Below, piece after piece: positions 32,106-43,609 of a stretch of 45,957 bases of DNA. Each line of letters opens with the position of its first letter. Within the stretch, counting starts at the first letter, position 1. A model generated the notes under the pieces. It saw only the letters and a list, made by a program, of their open reading frames with translations, did not search any database and was not told the DNA's origin. This DNA is from an uncultured beta proteobacterium (GTDB taxonomy: Bacteria > Pseudomonadota > Gammaproteobacteria > Burkholderiales > Burkholderiaceae_C), in NCBI GenBank assembly GCA_903920695.1, contig CAIXNB010000217.1, forward strand, positions 1 to 45,957, given 5' to 3'. The translations under genes and the position numbers were made by a program.

Positions 32106-33227
32106 TTACCGCATGCCCACTGAGACCTTGCCAAACGCCGCCTGCGCCTCACGCGGCAGGCAGCGCCAGTAGACCGGGTTGGCGCTGACCGTGCCGCCGA
32201 GCGCGGCTGCGGCCTGCCAGCCCCAGCGCGGCTGGTAAAGAAAGGCGCGCGCCAGCGCAATCAAATCCGCATCACCGGCCTGCAAAACGGCTTCGGCCTG
32301 CTGCGCCTCGGTGATCAGTCCGACCGCCATGGTCAACATGCCGCTGGCCTGGCGGATCTCGCGCGCAAACGGCACCTGATAGCCCGGCCCGATGGCGATC
32401 TTCTGCGCCGGCGAAACGCCGCCCGACGAGACGTGGATGAAATCACAACCCAGCGTCTTCAGGCGCTTGGTGAATTCGGCGCTCTGCGTCACGTCCCAGC
32501 CACCCTCAACCCAGTCCGAGGCCGAGATGCGCAGCCCCAGCACGCCGTCAAAGGCCTGGCGCACAGCAGCAAAAACCTCAAGCGGGAAGCGGATGCGGTT
32601 CTCGAAACTGCCACCGTATTCGTCGCTGCGGGTATTGGCCAGCGGCGACAGGAACTCATGCAGCAGATAACCATGCGCGCTATGGATTTCCACCGCGTCC
32701 ACGCCGATGCTGTGGGCGCGCTGCGCCGCCGCCACGAAGGCGTCACGAACCTGCTCCATTTTCTCAAGCGTCATGGCGGTGGGCGGCGCTTCACTCGGCA
32801 GATAGGCTTGCGCCGACGGTGCAAAGGTCTCCCAGCCGCCCTGCGCCGGCGTCAGCAATTGCGCACCTTGCCAGGGCAGAGCACTTGACGCCTTGCGTCC
32901 AGCGTGCGCCAGTTGCACACAGACCGCCAGCGGCGGCGCCAGCTTGCGCGCGCGCTGCAAGGTTTCGCCCATGGCGCGCGTTGTGCGTTCGTCCCACAGG
33001 CCGAGGCAGTTCGGCGAAATGCGGCCTTCGGGCAGCACCGCCGTGGCCTCGATCGTGAACATGGCAGCCCCACTGTTGAACAGGTTGCCCCAGTGCATCA
33101 AGTGCCAATCGCCAGCCTCACCATCCTGGGCCTGGTACTGGCACATCGGCGCCACCACGATGCGGTTCGGCAGGGTCAGGCTGCCGCGTGGCGAAGGCAG
33201 GGTCAAAGGGGAAAACAACAGGCTCAT
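32106..33227 (-). CDS. NADH:flavin oxidoreductase, Old Yellow Enzyme family (YqjM/XenA-like)
   Basis: This is about 373 residues from ATG 33227 (MSLLFSPLTLPSPRG). The TIM-barrel flavoenzyme motifs are NRIVVAPMCQYQAQDG (FMN contacts with the YqjM-type cysteine), QLAHAGRKAS, VEIHSAHGYLLHEFLSPLANTRSDEYGGSFENRIRF (the HxxH substrate-binding residues and family signature), and GDADLIALARAFLYQP. Such enzymes reduce activated alkenes, quinones or nitro compounds with NAD(P)H. The 13 residues before ATG 33227 look non-coding. It is divergent from tkt. Confidence 0.92.
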   Translation of the reverse strand: MSLLFSPLTLPSPRGSLTLPNRIVVAPMCQYQAQDGEAGDWHLMHWGNLFNSGAAMFTIEATAVLPEGRISPNCLGLWDERTTRAMGETLQRARKLAPPLAVCVQLAHAGRKASSALPWQGAQLLTPAQGGWETFAPSAQAYLPSEAPPTAMTLEKMEQVRDAFVAAAQRAHSIGVDAVEIHSAHGYLLHEFLSPLANTRSDEYGGSFENRIRFPLEVFAAVRQAFDGVLGLRISASDWVEGGWDVTQSAEFTKRLKTLGCDFIHVSSGGVSPAQKIAIGPGYQVPFAREIRQASGMLTMAVGLITEAQQAEAVLQAGDADLIALARAFLYQPRWGWQAAAALGGTVSANPVYWRCLPREAQAAFGKVSVGMR

Positions 33228-33355
33228 GGCAGTAGATCTCAATCGGAACAGGGACGAAAAATGCAAGCATAGCCCAAGACCACAACGGGGCTGTGGCCCA
33301 CCCCGGTAAAATACAGCGTTTACCCTTACCTACAGAACCCGCGGAGTTGGCACAG

Positions 33356-35401
<2,046 letters not shown>

Positions 35402-35419
35402 ATGCAAGACTTCCGATCC

Positions 35420-35469
35420 GTCATCCAGCGGCGAGCGAAGCATGGATTGCGGGTCGGGCCCGCCATGAC
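35420..35469. repeat. REP-like element between tkt and gap
   Basis: About 50 bp with ends GTCAT (35420-35424) and ATGAC (35465-35469) and an inner GGATTGCGGGTCGGGCCCG region. Same family as 31982-32054. Confidence 0.65.
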
Positions 35470-35507
35470 AACATTTTGTTCTTAAGTATCAACTCACGGA
35501 GAAATAG

Positions 35508-36509
<1,002 letters not shown>

Positions 36510-36523
36510 CAGCCTAGCCAGCC

Positions 36524-36601
36524 TGCCGCCGGGCCGCCCCAAGGCAGGCACGCCCCCTTGGGGGGCAGCGCAGCACACGCAGTGGCAAGCGTGGGGGCGA
36601 T
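36524..36601. repeat. Intergenic repeat of Comamonadaceae type
   Basis: A GC-rich repeat containing GCCGCCGGGCCGCCCCAAGG, the near-palindrome CCCCCTTGGGGGG, and a tail CAGCGCAGCACACGCAG then GGCAAGCGTGGGGGCGA. Repeats of this look lie between genes in Rhodoferax-like genomes. A fragment occurs inside birA at 15143-15178. Confidence 0.6.
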
Positions 36602-37623
36602 CATCCAGGTGGGCGCTCGGTGCGCCCATCCGGATGGCGCGCAAAACGCGGCGGTTCATTGCCGTGCACGGGCGCCTCATGCGGCCAGGGCCAGCCGCCA
36701 AACTCGGTGCGACGATAGTCTGCCATGGCCTGTGCAATCTCGGCCTTGGTATTCATCACGAATGGCCCGTACTGCACCACCGGCTCGCCAATCGCCTTGC
36801 CCTGCAACAGCAAAAATTCGCTGACAGCCTCGCCGTTGACCAGTTCGATGGCATCGGCGCTGACTTCAATCATCGCGTGCTGCGCCACGACCTGCCCAGA
36901 TAACGCGACCGAGCTTCCCTTGAAGAAATACAGACAGCGCCGCGTGGCCGCGCCGCCAGCGGCGGGCAGGGTCCATCTGGCGCCTGGTGCCATGCGAATC
37001 GTCCAGATTGCCACATCGGCATCCGCCTGCGCGGCCCAGGAATCGGGTGGTGGCACCGGCGCCACGGCGTCGCCGTAACGCCCGGCAATCAACGCGACTT
37101 CGGTGTTGCAACCCTTTCCATCCGTCATGGTCCGAAGCACCTTGTTCTCGGACCAGAACATCTTGAAATGCGGCGCCACCATCTTGCTTGCTGCCGGCAG
37201 ATTGAGCCAGATCTGGAACAGCTCCAACGGATTGGCTGCATTCGCATTGAGCAGCGGAAACATCTCGGAGTGGACCACGCCCTGTCCCGCCGTCAGCCAC
37301 TGCACATCGCCAGCGCCAAAACGCGCCGCCGCGCCGAGCGAATCGGAGTGATCGATCAGCCCCTGGCGCACGATGGTCACGGTCTCGAAACCACGGTGCG
37401 GATGCGACGGAAATCCCGGCACTACGCGGCCGTGGTACATGCTCCAGCCGTCCTTGCGGCTGAAGTCCTGCCCGAGCGCGCGCCCGGTCAGCGAGTCTTG
37501 CGGCCCCAGATCAGCATTGCCCGCCGGGTAGGCGTCGTCGTGGTGGGCGCAGAACAGGAACGGGTCTATCGTCTCCCACGGAAAACCGAGGGGTTTGATT
37601 TGAACAATGGGGTTGGCAGACAT
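36601..37623 (-). CDS. Pirin-family protein
   Basis: This 340-residue cupin protein contains PSHPHRGFETVTIVRQGLIDHSDSLG (N-terminal cupin iron-binding histidines), DVQWLTAGQGVVHSEMFP (the second His/Glu set), and a C-terminal cupin with RCLYFFKGS and LLLQGKAIGEPVVQYGPFVMNT. Bacterial pirins are Fe-binding proteins, some with quercetinase activity and others regulatory; no substrate is assigned here. It is convergent with gap, with a repeat between. Nothing in the immediate neighbourhood defines its pathway. Confidence 0.92.
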   Translation of the reverse strand: MSANPIVQIKPLGFPWETIDPFLFCAHHDDAYPAGNADLGPQDSLTGRALGQDFSRKDGWSMYHGRVVPGFPSHPHRGFETVTIVRQGLIDHSDSLGAAARFGAGDVQWLTAGQGVVHSEMFPLLNANAANPLELFQIWLNLPAASKMVAPHFKMFWSENKVLRTMTDGKGCNTEVALIAGRYGDAVAPVPPPDSWAAQADADVAIWTIRMAPGARWTLPAAGGAATRRCLYFFKGSSVALSGQVVAQHAMIEVSADAIELVNGEAVSEFLLLQGKAIGEPVVQYGPFVMNTKAEIAQAMADYRRTEFGGWPWPHEAPVHGNEPPRFARHPDGRTERPPG

Positions 37624-37698
37624 GGCAGAGCTTTCAAAGGAGCGCTGACTGTACTTGAGAATGCCCCACCGAGGCGAAGCAGGGTTTCGGCGACGCCC

Positions 37699-37950
37699 CT
37701 ATTGGCCCACCACCGACCACCCCGCGTGCAAGTTGACCTTGTTGTTCTCGTACTCCCACTCGGTAGCGCAGCGTTCACAGCGGTACTTGGTGATGGTGAC
37801 CTGCCCGTGGCTGCGCGGTTCTTTGCGGTTGACACCTTGCATCAACTCGGCATGGCCGGGGGCGCCGCGCCAGTTGCGCTGGATGCCAGCGCACGAATCG
37901 CAAAGCGCCGTCTTCTTTGCTTCATTCTGTTGATTCAAATTCTGGGTCAT
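37699..37950 (-). CDS. Small zinc-ribbon-like protein
   Basis: This 83-residue protein has two CxxC pairs, CDSCAG at about residues 17-22 and CERCATEWEYE near residue 58, which together form a probable zinc ribbon. The N-terminus is polar (MTQNLNQQNEAKKTA). I know of similar small uncharacterised proteins but cannot assign a function. It is on the same strand as the pirin and VOC genes, with separate spacing. Confidence 0.7.
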   Translation of the reverse strand: MTQNLNQQNEAKKTALCDSCAGIQRNWRGAPGHAELMQGVNRKEPRSHGQVTITKYRCERCATEWEYENNKVNLHAGWSVVGQ

Positions 37951-38039
37951 GTTGCGGCTCTTGATGTTGCGAATGGATGGCTTCTTGCTGGTAGATTGTC
38001 AGCCCTCGGGCGCCAAGGCTGAAGCACCGGCAGCACGCC

Positions 38040-38420
38040 TTACTTGGCGGGGCGGTGCAGCGCGCAGAGCTTGTTGCCATCGGGGTCGCGCAGATACGCC
38101 AGATAGAGCTTGCCGGCCGCGCCTTCGCGCCAGCCCGGTGGGTCTTCGCACGTGGTGCCGCCGTTGGCAACGCCCGCCGCATGGAAGGCATCGGCTTGCT
38201 CCGGTGACTGCGCGGTAAACCCAAGGGTGCTGCCATTGCCGTGGGTCGCGGGCTGGCCATTGATGGGCGTGGTGATGCCAAACGTGCCGGTGGGGCTGCG
38301 ATAGAAATAGCGGTCTTTGTTGGCTACGCCAGGGCCAATGCCCAGCGTGCCGAGCAGCGCGTCGTAAAACTTTTTCGAGACCTCAAGGTCATTCACACCG
38401 ACCATCACATGACTGAACAT
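38040..38420 (-). CDS. VOC-family (glyoxalase-fold) protein
   Basis: This 126-residue protein starts MFSHVMVGVNDLEVSKKFYDALLGTLG, the first VOC half, and ends AYLRDPDGNKLCALHRP, the second. The conserved metal-site residues of the fold are present at H4 and near the final E/L region, but the last acid position is not clear. Family members include glyoxalases, dioxygenases and resistance proteins, so the substrate is unknown. GGAGAAAGCT before ATG 38420 gives a good ribosome-binding site. Confidence 0.9.
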   Translation of the reverse strand: MFSHVMVGVNDLEVSKKFYDALLGTLGIGPGVANKDRYFYRSPTGTFGITTPINGQPATHGNGSTLGFTAQSPEQADAFHAAGVANGGTTCEDPPGWREGAAGKLYLAYLRDPDGNKLCALHRPAK

Positions 38421-38484
38421 AGCTTTCTCCGATAGGGCCCGACTTGGGGCGAAGTTGAATCGTGAGGATGGTAAGCGATACAGG

Positions 38485-38545
38485 CGCCGACGCCGGCATC
38501 GCCCTGGACAGCACCTTCGTCAATGTCGTGGCCTAATACGACAAC
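38485..38545 (+). pseudogene. Displaced 61-bp fragment of the gap gene
   Basis: This segment aligns without gaps to 36395-36455 of gap with five mismatches in 61 bp (about 92% identity). In gap it encodes the stretch ending VVAWYDN. Here the tryptophan codon has become a stop (TGG to TAA). The stop codon of the convergent res gene (38533-38535) lies within it. It therefore marks the junction between the housekeeping DNA and the right defence block. Confidence 0.85.
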
Positions 38546-41247
38546 AAAAGTGCGTCCACATCGCTCCACTGCTTGTCCTTGATCATCACAAATTGGCAGG
38601 TGCCGCCCGACAGCCTGGCCCATAGCCCGCCGATATCGCGATCATCTTGTGCATCAGTCCAGGCATTCGCACCCTTGTATTCCACGATCAGAAACGAGTC
38701 GTCGTTGAGTTTGCACACAAAGTCGGGGTAGAAGCGTCCGGTGGCTTTCTGGAAGAAAAATGACGCCCCTTCGCGGCGCGCCAGATTGCGCACCCAATAT
38801 TGCAGTCGCCCCTTTTGCGCCTGGGTGTCCAGCCACACCGCGCATTCAAATTCTTCCTTGCTGTCGAAGTCGCCGATGCGGCTGTAGAAGTGCTTGCGAA
38901 ATCGGTGTTGCCCAAACCGCCCGTCATAGTCGCGACTGGGCGCATAGACTTCTGGCCGAAAGTCATAGACGAACGCCGTCGAAACCGAGACCCGTTCAGC
39001 TGCGGCGTCGCCAAACAAGCTCTCTTGGTACGCTTGCCTGACCGCGCCCATGCGAAGCTCCCGAATGCGCGCCTCCAGCAGATTGCGAATCAGAAACTTC
39101 TGCAAATTGGCCCGACCCAAATCGAAGCCTGGTTGCGCCAGCAGGTCAGACAGCCAGCCCGAAACGAACGCCAATTTGTTTGCATGGGTGAGCGCGGGCT
39201 CCGGCAGATTGGTGCATAACCAGGCCGCCAGCTTGACGCGATCCCAATGCTCCGGCGTGTAGGCCAGGCCGAGGTCGCGTTGCAGGTTGGGGATGAAGTC
39301 TTGCACCAGCTTGCCACTGGCCTCGTCGATATCAATCACACCACCTTCGCTCACCGTCAAATCGGCGCCGAGCTTGGACAAATGGTCAGGCGTTGGCTTC
39401 GCATCGAACAGCGACAGTTCGCACGGGTAGTCCAACACCTCGGGGTCATCAAACAACTGCAACTCGCCTTGCACGCGCAGCGCAAGCTGTGGCACGAGCA
39501 GCGTCTTGCCTTCTTCCACCGGGGTCCTGAAAAACTCAATGGCCGTGGTTCGGCTTTCGACCGCCCCTGCTTCAATCGCAGCTTTGGCCAAGGGCGTAGC
39601 CACAAGCTGCTTCAGGGCATCGGTCTCATCGGGCGTCAGCGGCGCACGGATGATCAGCGTGCTGGTCTTGCGGTCAAAATCCACTTTGTCATTGATGGCA
39701 CTGCGCAAATCCTTGGGCAAGGCCTTCAGGTCAGGTGCCTCGTGCAAGCTGACCACCACCGGACGCAGTTCCACACGACTGCCCATGGCCTCGGGGTCAA
39801 ATAGCTGTTGCTCTTGCCGCGCGGCGGTCACAAACTCGGCTACGTCCTTGCGGTCAAAGCCAGCGCTCTCCACCAGCCGGTCGCGCAGTGCAGAGGCCGT
39901 CTCAAAAAAGCTGCGCGACACCACCAGCGCGTAGGACTGGTTGAGTTCTTTTGCGGCGCGGTGCGCGGCACCCGGCTGGCGCAACACGCGTCCGAGCAAC
40001 TGCTCTACCGAGGTAGCCGATTGCAGCGAAGCCATGCTAACCAGAACGTAGGCAAACGGGCAGTCCCAGCCTTCGGCAAGTGCTTTTTGGGTGATGACAA
40101 ATTTGACCGGACAGGCCGGGTCGCTGATGCCGAGTTTGTAATTGGCATCCACCGCCTCCAAACCCTTTTCGTCGCTGGTGGCCACAATGATCTCGTCTGC
40201 CGGAATGCCGTGGTTGCCCAGCAGTTCCTGGCGCACGCGTTCAAAGTCCAGCTTGTCCAGCCCTTCACGGCGCGGCTCAGACTGGATCAGCACAATCGGC
40301 CGCAGGTAGGGCGCGCCCAGGCGCTGCTCATCGTCGGCCAGCTTTTGCAGCGCGTTGCGCCGTGCAATGGCATCGCTCAAACATTGTTGCCAGTTGGGCT
40401 CGGTCTCCAGCACCACCGGCAGCTTGATCATCTGCTCGGCCTTGAGTTGCGATGCGCTCACGCTGTGCAGCACATTGCTGGGCGTGCGAACCATATCGGG
40501 CGTGGCCGTCAGCTCCATGATGCCGCTGGGGTTAAAGCGCTCCAGCATGTCAAAGGCAAGCTCGGTGCGGTTGTTGTGCGCCTCGTCCACCACCACAAAC
40601 GGGCGGCGCAAGCGCAACACATTGACCAGCGAATAGGGCACGGTGTCACCGTCCTTGAGCAAACCCTGGCGTTGCACGGTTGACAAGTTTTCAAAGTGGT
40701 GCATCAGCGCGCCGCTGGACTCATACACCTTGCGGCTTTCTTCGTCTTCAACCTGAAACGCCTGCCGCGTGGCGACGACCACCACCGTGGAGGTGTCGAG
40801 CGTGGCCCGCGTCAACGCCTTGGCCTCGTTCAAATCCAGCACCGTCACCGGGCCGGCTTCGCGCAGCGCTGCGTTCAATGGATGCTTGGGGTCTTTCAGG
40901 CCGCGCAGGGTTTGCTCGCGAATCGGCTTGCTGGGCACCAACCACAACACCACGCTGTGCGGCACGCGCAGCAAATGCGTGTTCACCAGGCAAAGGCTCT
41001 TGGCCGCCAGCCAGGTCTTGCCGCCACCGGTGGGCACGCGCAGGCAAAAGTAGGGCATGTCCGGCGCAAAACCGGCCAGCGGCGTGTAGCGCAGGCCTTG
41101 GCCGTACAGATCTTCAGTGACAGCGGTAAACGCCAGCGATGCGCGACCAAAAGTGTGAATGGCCTTGAAGTAGGACTCCACACTGTCGAGCACACCGCCT
41201 TTGTTGGCGGGGTCCTGCTGGTATTTTTTCGGGGTGAATGGGATCAT
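38533..41247 (-). CDS. res: Type III restriction enzyme, Res helicase/endonuclease subunit
   Basis: This is about 904 residues from ATG 41247, which overlaps the toxin stop (ATGA); an ATG eight codons earlier is possible. It begins MIPFTPKKYQQ. The SF2 helicase holds LRVPTGGGKTWLAAKSL (Walker A), VVVDEAHNN, and LLGRVLRQPG (motif VI). The C-terminal endonuclease has FYPDFVCKLNDDSFLIVEYKG, the PD-(D/E)xK core, at about residue 850. Res cleaves DNA when two unmodified sites are met by Mod-Res complexes. The final residues (LLLSY) lie in gap-derived DNA. Confidence 0.92.
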   Translation of the reverse strand: MIPFTPKKYQQDPANKGGVLDSVESYFKAIHTFGRASLAFTAVTEDLYGQGLRYTPLAGFAPDMPYFCLRVPTGGGKTWLAAKSLCLVNTHLLRVPHSVVLWLVPSKPIREQTLRGLKDPKHPLNAALREAGPVTVLDLNEAKALTRATLDTSTVVVVATRQAFQVEDEESRKVYESSGALMHHFENLSTVQRQGLLKDGDTVPYSLVNVLRLRRPFVVVDEAHNNRTELAFDMLERFNPSGIMELTATPDMVRTPSNVLHSVSASQLKAEQMIKLPVVLETEPNWQQCLSDAIARRNALQKLADDEQRLGAPYLRPIVLIQSEPRREGLDKLDFERVRQELLGNHGIPADEIIVATSDEKGLEAVDANYKLGISDPACPVKFVITQKALAEGWDCPFAYVLVSMASLQSATSVEQLLGRVLRQPGAAHRAAKELNQSYALVVSRSFFETASALRDRLVESAGFDRKDVAEFVTAARQEQQLFDPEAMGSRVELRPVVVSLHEAPDLKALPKDLRSAINDKVDFDRKTSTLIIRAPLTPDETDALKQLVATPLAKAAIEAGAVESRTTAIEFFRTPVEEGKTLLVPQLALRVQGELQLFDDPEVLDYPCELSLFDAKPTPDHLSKLGADLTVSEGGVIDIDEASGKLVQDFIPNLQRDLGLAYTPEHWDRVKLAAWLCTNLPEPALTHANKLAFVSGWLSDLLAQPGFDLGRANLQKFLIRNLLEARIRELRMGAVRQAYQESLFGDAAAERVSVSTAFVYDFRPEVYAPSRDYDGRFGQHRFRKHFYSRIGDFDSKEEFECAVWLDTQAQKGRLQYWVRNLARREGASFFFQKATGRFYPDFVCKLNDDSFLIVEYKGANAWTDAQDDRDIGGLWARLSGGTCQFVMIKDKQWSDVDALLLSY

Positions 41248-41543
41248 TGGTTTGCGATGCGATTCACCCAATAATCCGGCGCGCGGTGGTGATGCGAAAC
41301 GGTGATGATAAGTATCAAGTCACCGCGCAAGGCATAACGCAGTGTGTAGGGAAACTTCGTGAGGACACAGCGCCGAATATCGCCAACCTCGATCGGGTAC
41401 ATCAAGGGCATCTCAGCGATGCGCTGTGTGGCGGCGCGCACCTCTTGCGAAAACGAGCGATCCAGCTCCGGGCGGATAGCCCGATACCAGGCACGAGCAT
41501 CATCAAATTCGAGCTTGGAACGCTCTTCAAACCGGACGTGCAT
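41244..41543 (-). CDS. RelE/ParE-family type II toxin
   Basis: This 99-residue protein has the ParE/RelE fold signature: MHVRFEERSKLEFDDARAWY, then FSQEVRAATQRIAEMPLMYP, then IRRCVLTKFPYTLRYALRGDLILIITVSHHHRAPDYW. The RRxxLxxFPYxxxY pattern and terminal H-hydrophobic-(R)-P-xYW ending are typical of ParE-like members. It overlaps its probable antitoxin by one base (TGATG) and res by ATGA. It would act on gyrase or on mRNA, depending on subfamily. Confidence 0.9.
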   Translation of the reverse strand: MHVRFEERSKLEFDDARAWYRAIRPELDRSFSQEVRAATQRIAEMPLMYPIEVGDIRRCVLTKFPYTLRYALRGDLILIITVSHHHRAPDYWVNRIANQ

Positions 41544-41749
41544 CAGTCTTTGCCGAAAACTTCGTCTGAGGAAAAGGTCTTGCTGCGCCCTGCGTCAAAA
41601 CTGGCAAGACGCTGAACTGCCTCTTCGCCCCAAAGGCGATCAATTTCGGGGTCAGACCTATCAAAACTTTCATGTATCTTGTCAATCACCTGCAAGCGCT
41701 CATGCGGCTTGAGCTTCAGGGTTAACGCAATGATCTCCTGTGTATTCAT
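41543..41749 (-). CDS. Addiction-module antitoxin of the TIGR02574 family
   Basis: The start chosen is ATG 41749, directly after AAGGAGATCGAG, giving 68 residues, the usual size. It begins MNTQEIIALTLKLKPHERLQVIDKIHESF; upstream in-frame codons are not protein-like. The conserved LKLKPxERLxxIDxIxESF and the acidic DPEIDRLWGEEAVQRL are typical of the family, which partners RelE/ParE toxins. The pair lies between mod and res, so it may tie the restriction system to cell survival. Confidence 0.88.
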   Translation of the reverse strand: MNTQEIIALTLKLKPHERLQVIDKIHESFDRSDPEIDRLWGEEAVQRLASFDAGRSKTFSSDEVFGKD

Positions 41750-41929
41750 CTCGATCTCCTTCAATAGTTGATTCGAACAAACGTCGCTTGTGGATTTTTC
41801 AGTCGCCGACCCTGAATAAAACTTGCCACGTTCCAAAGCGGAGAAATCTTGACGTCGGTATTCATTTCGCATTAGTCATCACCTAGCAACATTTCAACAT
41901 GGAACGTACTTCTCGCAAGCAAACATAAT

Positions 41930-43555
41930 TTACACCGCCAGCGCGTAAGGCGTTTGTTTGAATGCGATCTGCTCGCGCTGCAAGCGTGGCGCGCCCAGGC
42001 GGCAGGCGGCGGCGTAGATGGTTTTGGGGCCACTGAAGCACGGCAGAATGTCCAACACCGCAACGGTCAGCACATTGCCACCACCCACCGATTTGTCTTT
42101 CAGAATGCCGTTGTAGAGCAGGTAAATCGCGCGGCCCTCGTGCTCGCCCAGCAGCGGCGAAGTGGCAGTGCCGCTGTAGCCAGTTCCGGTTTCGGCAAAC
42201 CAGACAAACTCGGCCAGTTGTGCAAAGCTCACATCGTCGCGTATATGGCCTTGCGCTGTGAACAGGGGTTCGGCAGACAAAGTACAAAACTGAAAGCCGC
42301 CACCCGCTGGCGACAGACCTGGCACTGCCTCCCCCTTGGCGTTGGTATAGCCGTGGCTGACACGCTTGACGCGCTCGGCTGTGACGTTCCTGGCGATGTT
42401 GGCATCCATCTCAACCAGGATGAATTTGCGCGTGCCGCCGTCTTCGGCGTTCTGTTTGAGCACGGCGTGACCCGTCGTGCCAGAACCAGCGAAGCTGTCG
42501 AGAATGAGGCTGTCTTTGTCGGTGGCGATTTGCAAAACACGCTGGATCAATTGGGTGGGTTTGGGCGTAGCAAAGTCAGATGCCGAAGACACGTCAAACA
42601 GCACTTCGCGCAGGTCTTTTCGGGCGGTATCGGTATGCCCGGCAAAGTCGTGTGTCCACAGCGTTTGCGGTACCACACCGTCAGCGTTGCGCAATTCATG
42701 CCGGTAGCGTTTATAGGCAGGCACCTTGCCCTTGCCATCCTTGCCCCAATAGATTAGGTTTTCTCTTACATGACGAGCATGCTCTTCTGGAGAATATGAC
42801 CAAACACGCGTCCGTTTCGGCCATATTTCGTAGCCGGTGTTTGGGTTTATGACCGAGTAATACAAATTGGGACGCTCTTCTACTGACTTGCTACAGGTGT
42901 AGTTATCTGGACGAAAGAGTCCCTTTTCATCCTCAAATTTGTAAAGGCCATCTTTGCTATCGCCTCGCGGCATTAGGTTGCGCTTCCAGTGGGACGATCG
43001 CTGATAGACCAGCACAAAATCGTGCATAGGTGCAATGGTTTTGTGATCGTTGGCGACAGCGTATTTTTTTTGCCAAAGCACAGTGGCTACGAAGTTCGCT
43101 GTTCCGAAAATCTCGTCCATCAACAGCCGCAGCGTCGCCACCTCGTTGTCATCAATCGACACAAATATCGCCCCGTCCTCGCGCAGAAACTGCCGCAGCA
43201 ATACCAGCCGCGGATACATCATGCACAGCCAGCGGTCGTGCCGGTCCAGCGTTTCGCCTTCTTTGCCCACTACTTCGCCCAACCACTTGGCAATCTCGGG
43301 GCTGTTGACGTTGTCGTTGTAGGCCCAGCCCTCGTTGCCGGTGTTGTAGGGTGGGTCGATGTAGATGCACTTCACCTGGCCGGCGTAGCGTGGCAGCAAT
43401 GCCTTGAGAGCGTGCAGGTTGTCGCCTTGCACAATCAAGTTGCCGCTGGCCGCATCACCCACCGACAACGCAGGCACCGGTTCCAGCAGGCGAAACGGCA
43501 CCTCTTTGTGGTGTTTGACAACGGCGTCTTTGCCGATCCAGTTCAAGCTTGGCAT
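41930..43555 (-). CDS. mod: Type III DNA methyltransferase, Mod subunit
   Basis: This 541-residue protein shows the beta-class N6-adenine methyltransferase order: motif IV DPPYNTGNEGWAYND at about residues 68-82, and the SAM-binding motif LDSFAGSGTTGHAVL at about 354-368. The target-recognition region lies between (the WQKKYAVANDHK...RPNLYYSV section). It starts MPSLNWIGKDAVVKHHKEVPFR. Mod gives the DNA specificity for res, which is separated by the TA pair and by an AT-richer gap. The helicase gene lies upstream. Confidence 0.92.
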   Translation of the reverse strand: MPSLNWIGKDAVVKHHKEVPFRLLEPVPALSVGDAASGNLIVQGDNLHALKALLPRYAGQVKCIYIDPPYNTGNEGWAYNDNVNSPEIAKWLGEVVGKEGETLDRHDRWLCMMYPRLVLLRQFLREDGAIFVSIDDNEVATLRLLMDEIFGTANFVATVLWQKKYAVANDHKTIAPMHDFVLVYQRSSHWKRNLMPRGDSKDGLYKFEDEKGLFRPDNYTCSKSVEERPNLYYSVINPNTGYEIWPKRTRVWSYSPEEHARHVRENLIYWGKDGKGKVPAYKRYRHELRNADGVVPQTLWTHDFAGHTDTARKDLREVLFDVSSASDFATPKPTQLIQRVLQIATDKDSLILDSFAGSGTTGHAVLKQNAEDGGTRKFILVEMDANIARNVTAERVKRVSHGYTNAKGEAVPGLSPAGGGFQFCTLSAEPLFTAQGHIRDDVSFAQLAEFVWFAETGTGYSGTATSPLLGEHEGRAIYLLYNGILKDKSVGGGNVLTVAVLDILPCFSGPKTIYAAACRLGAPRLQREQIAFKQTPYALAV

Positions 43556-43609
43556 TCAGGCTTCCATTTCATGTCTGTTCTCTGTTGGCATCTGTCATTG
43601 AACCTATGA

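Noticed and set aside
38405-38623. Short minus-strand frame spanning the gap fragment
   Set aside because: It lies across the end of res in the wrong frame and its residues derive from gap antisense sequence.
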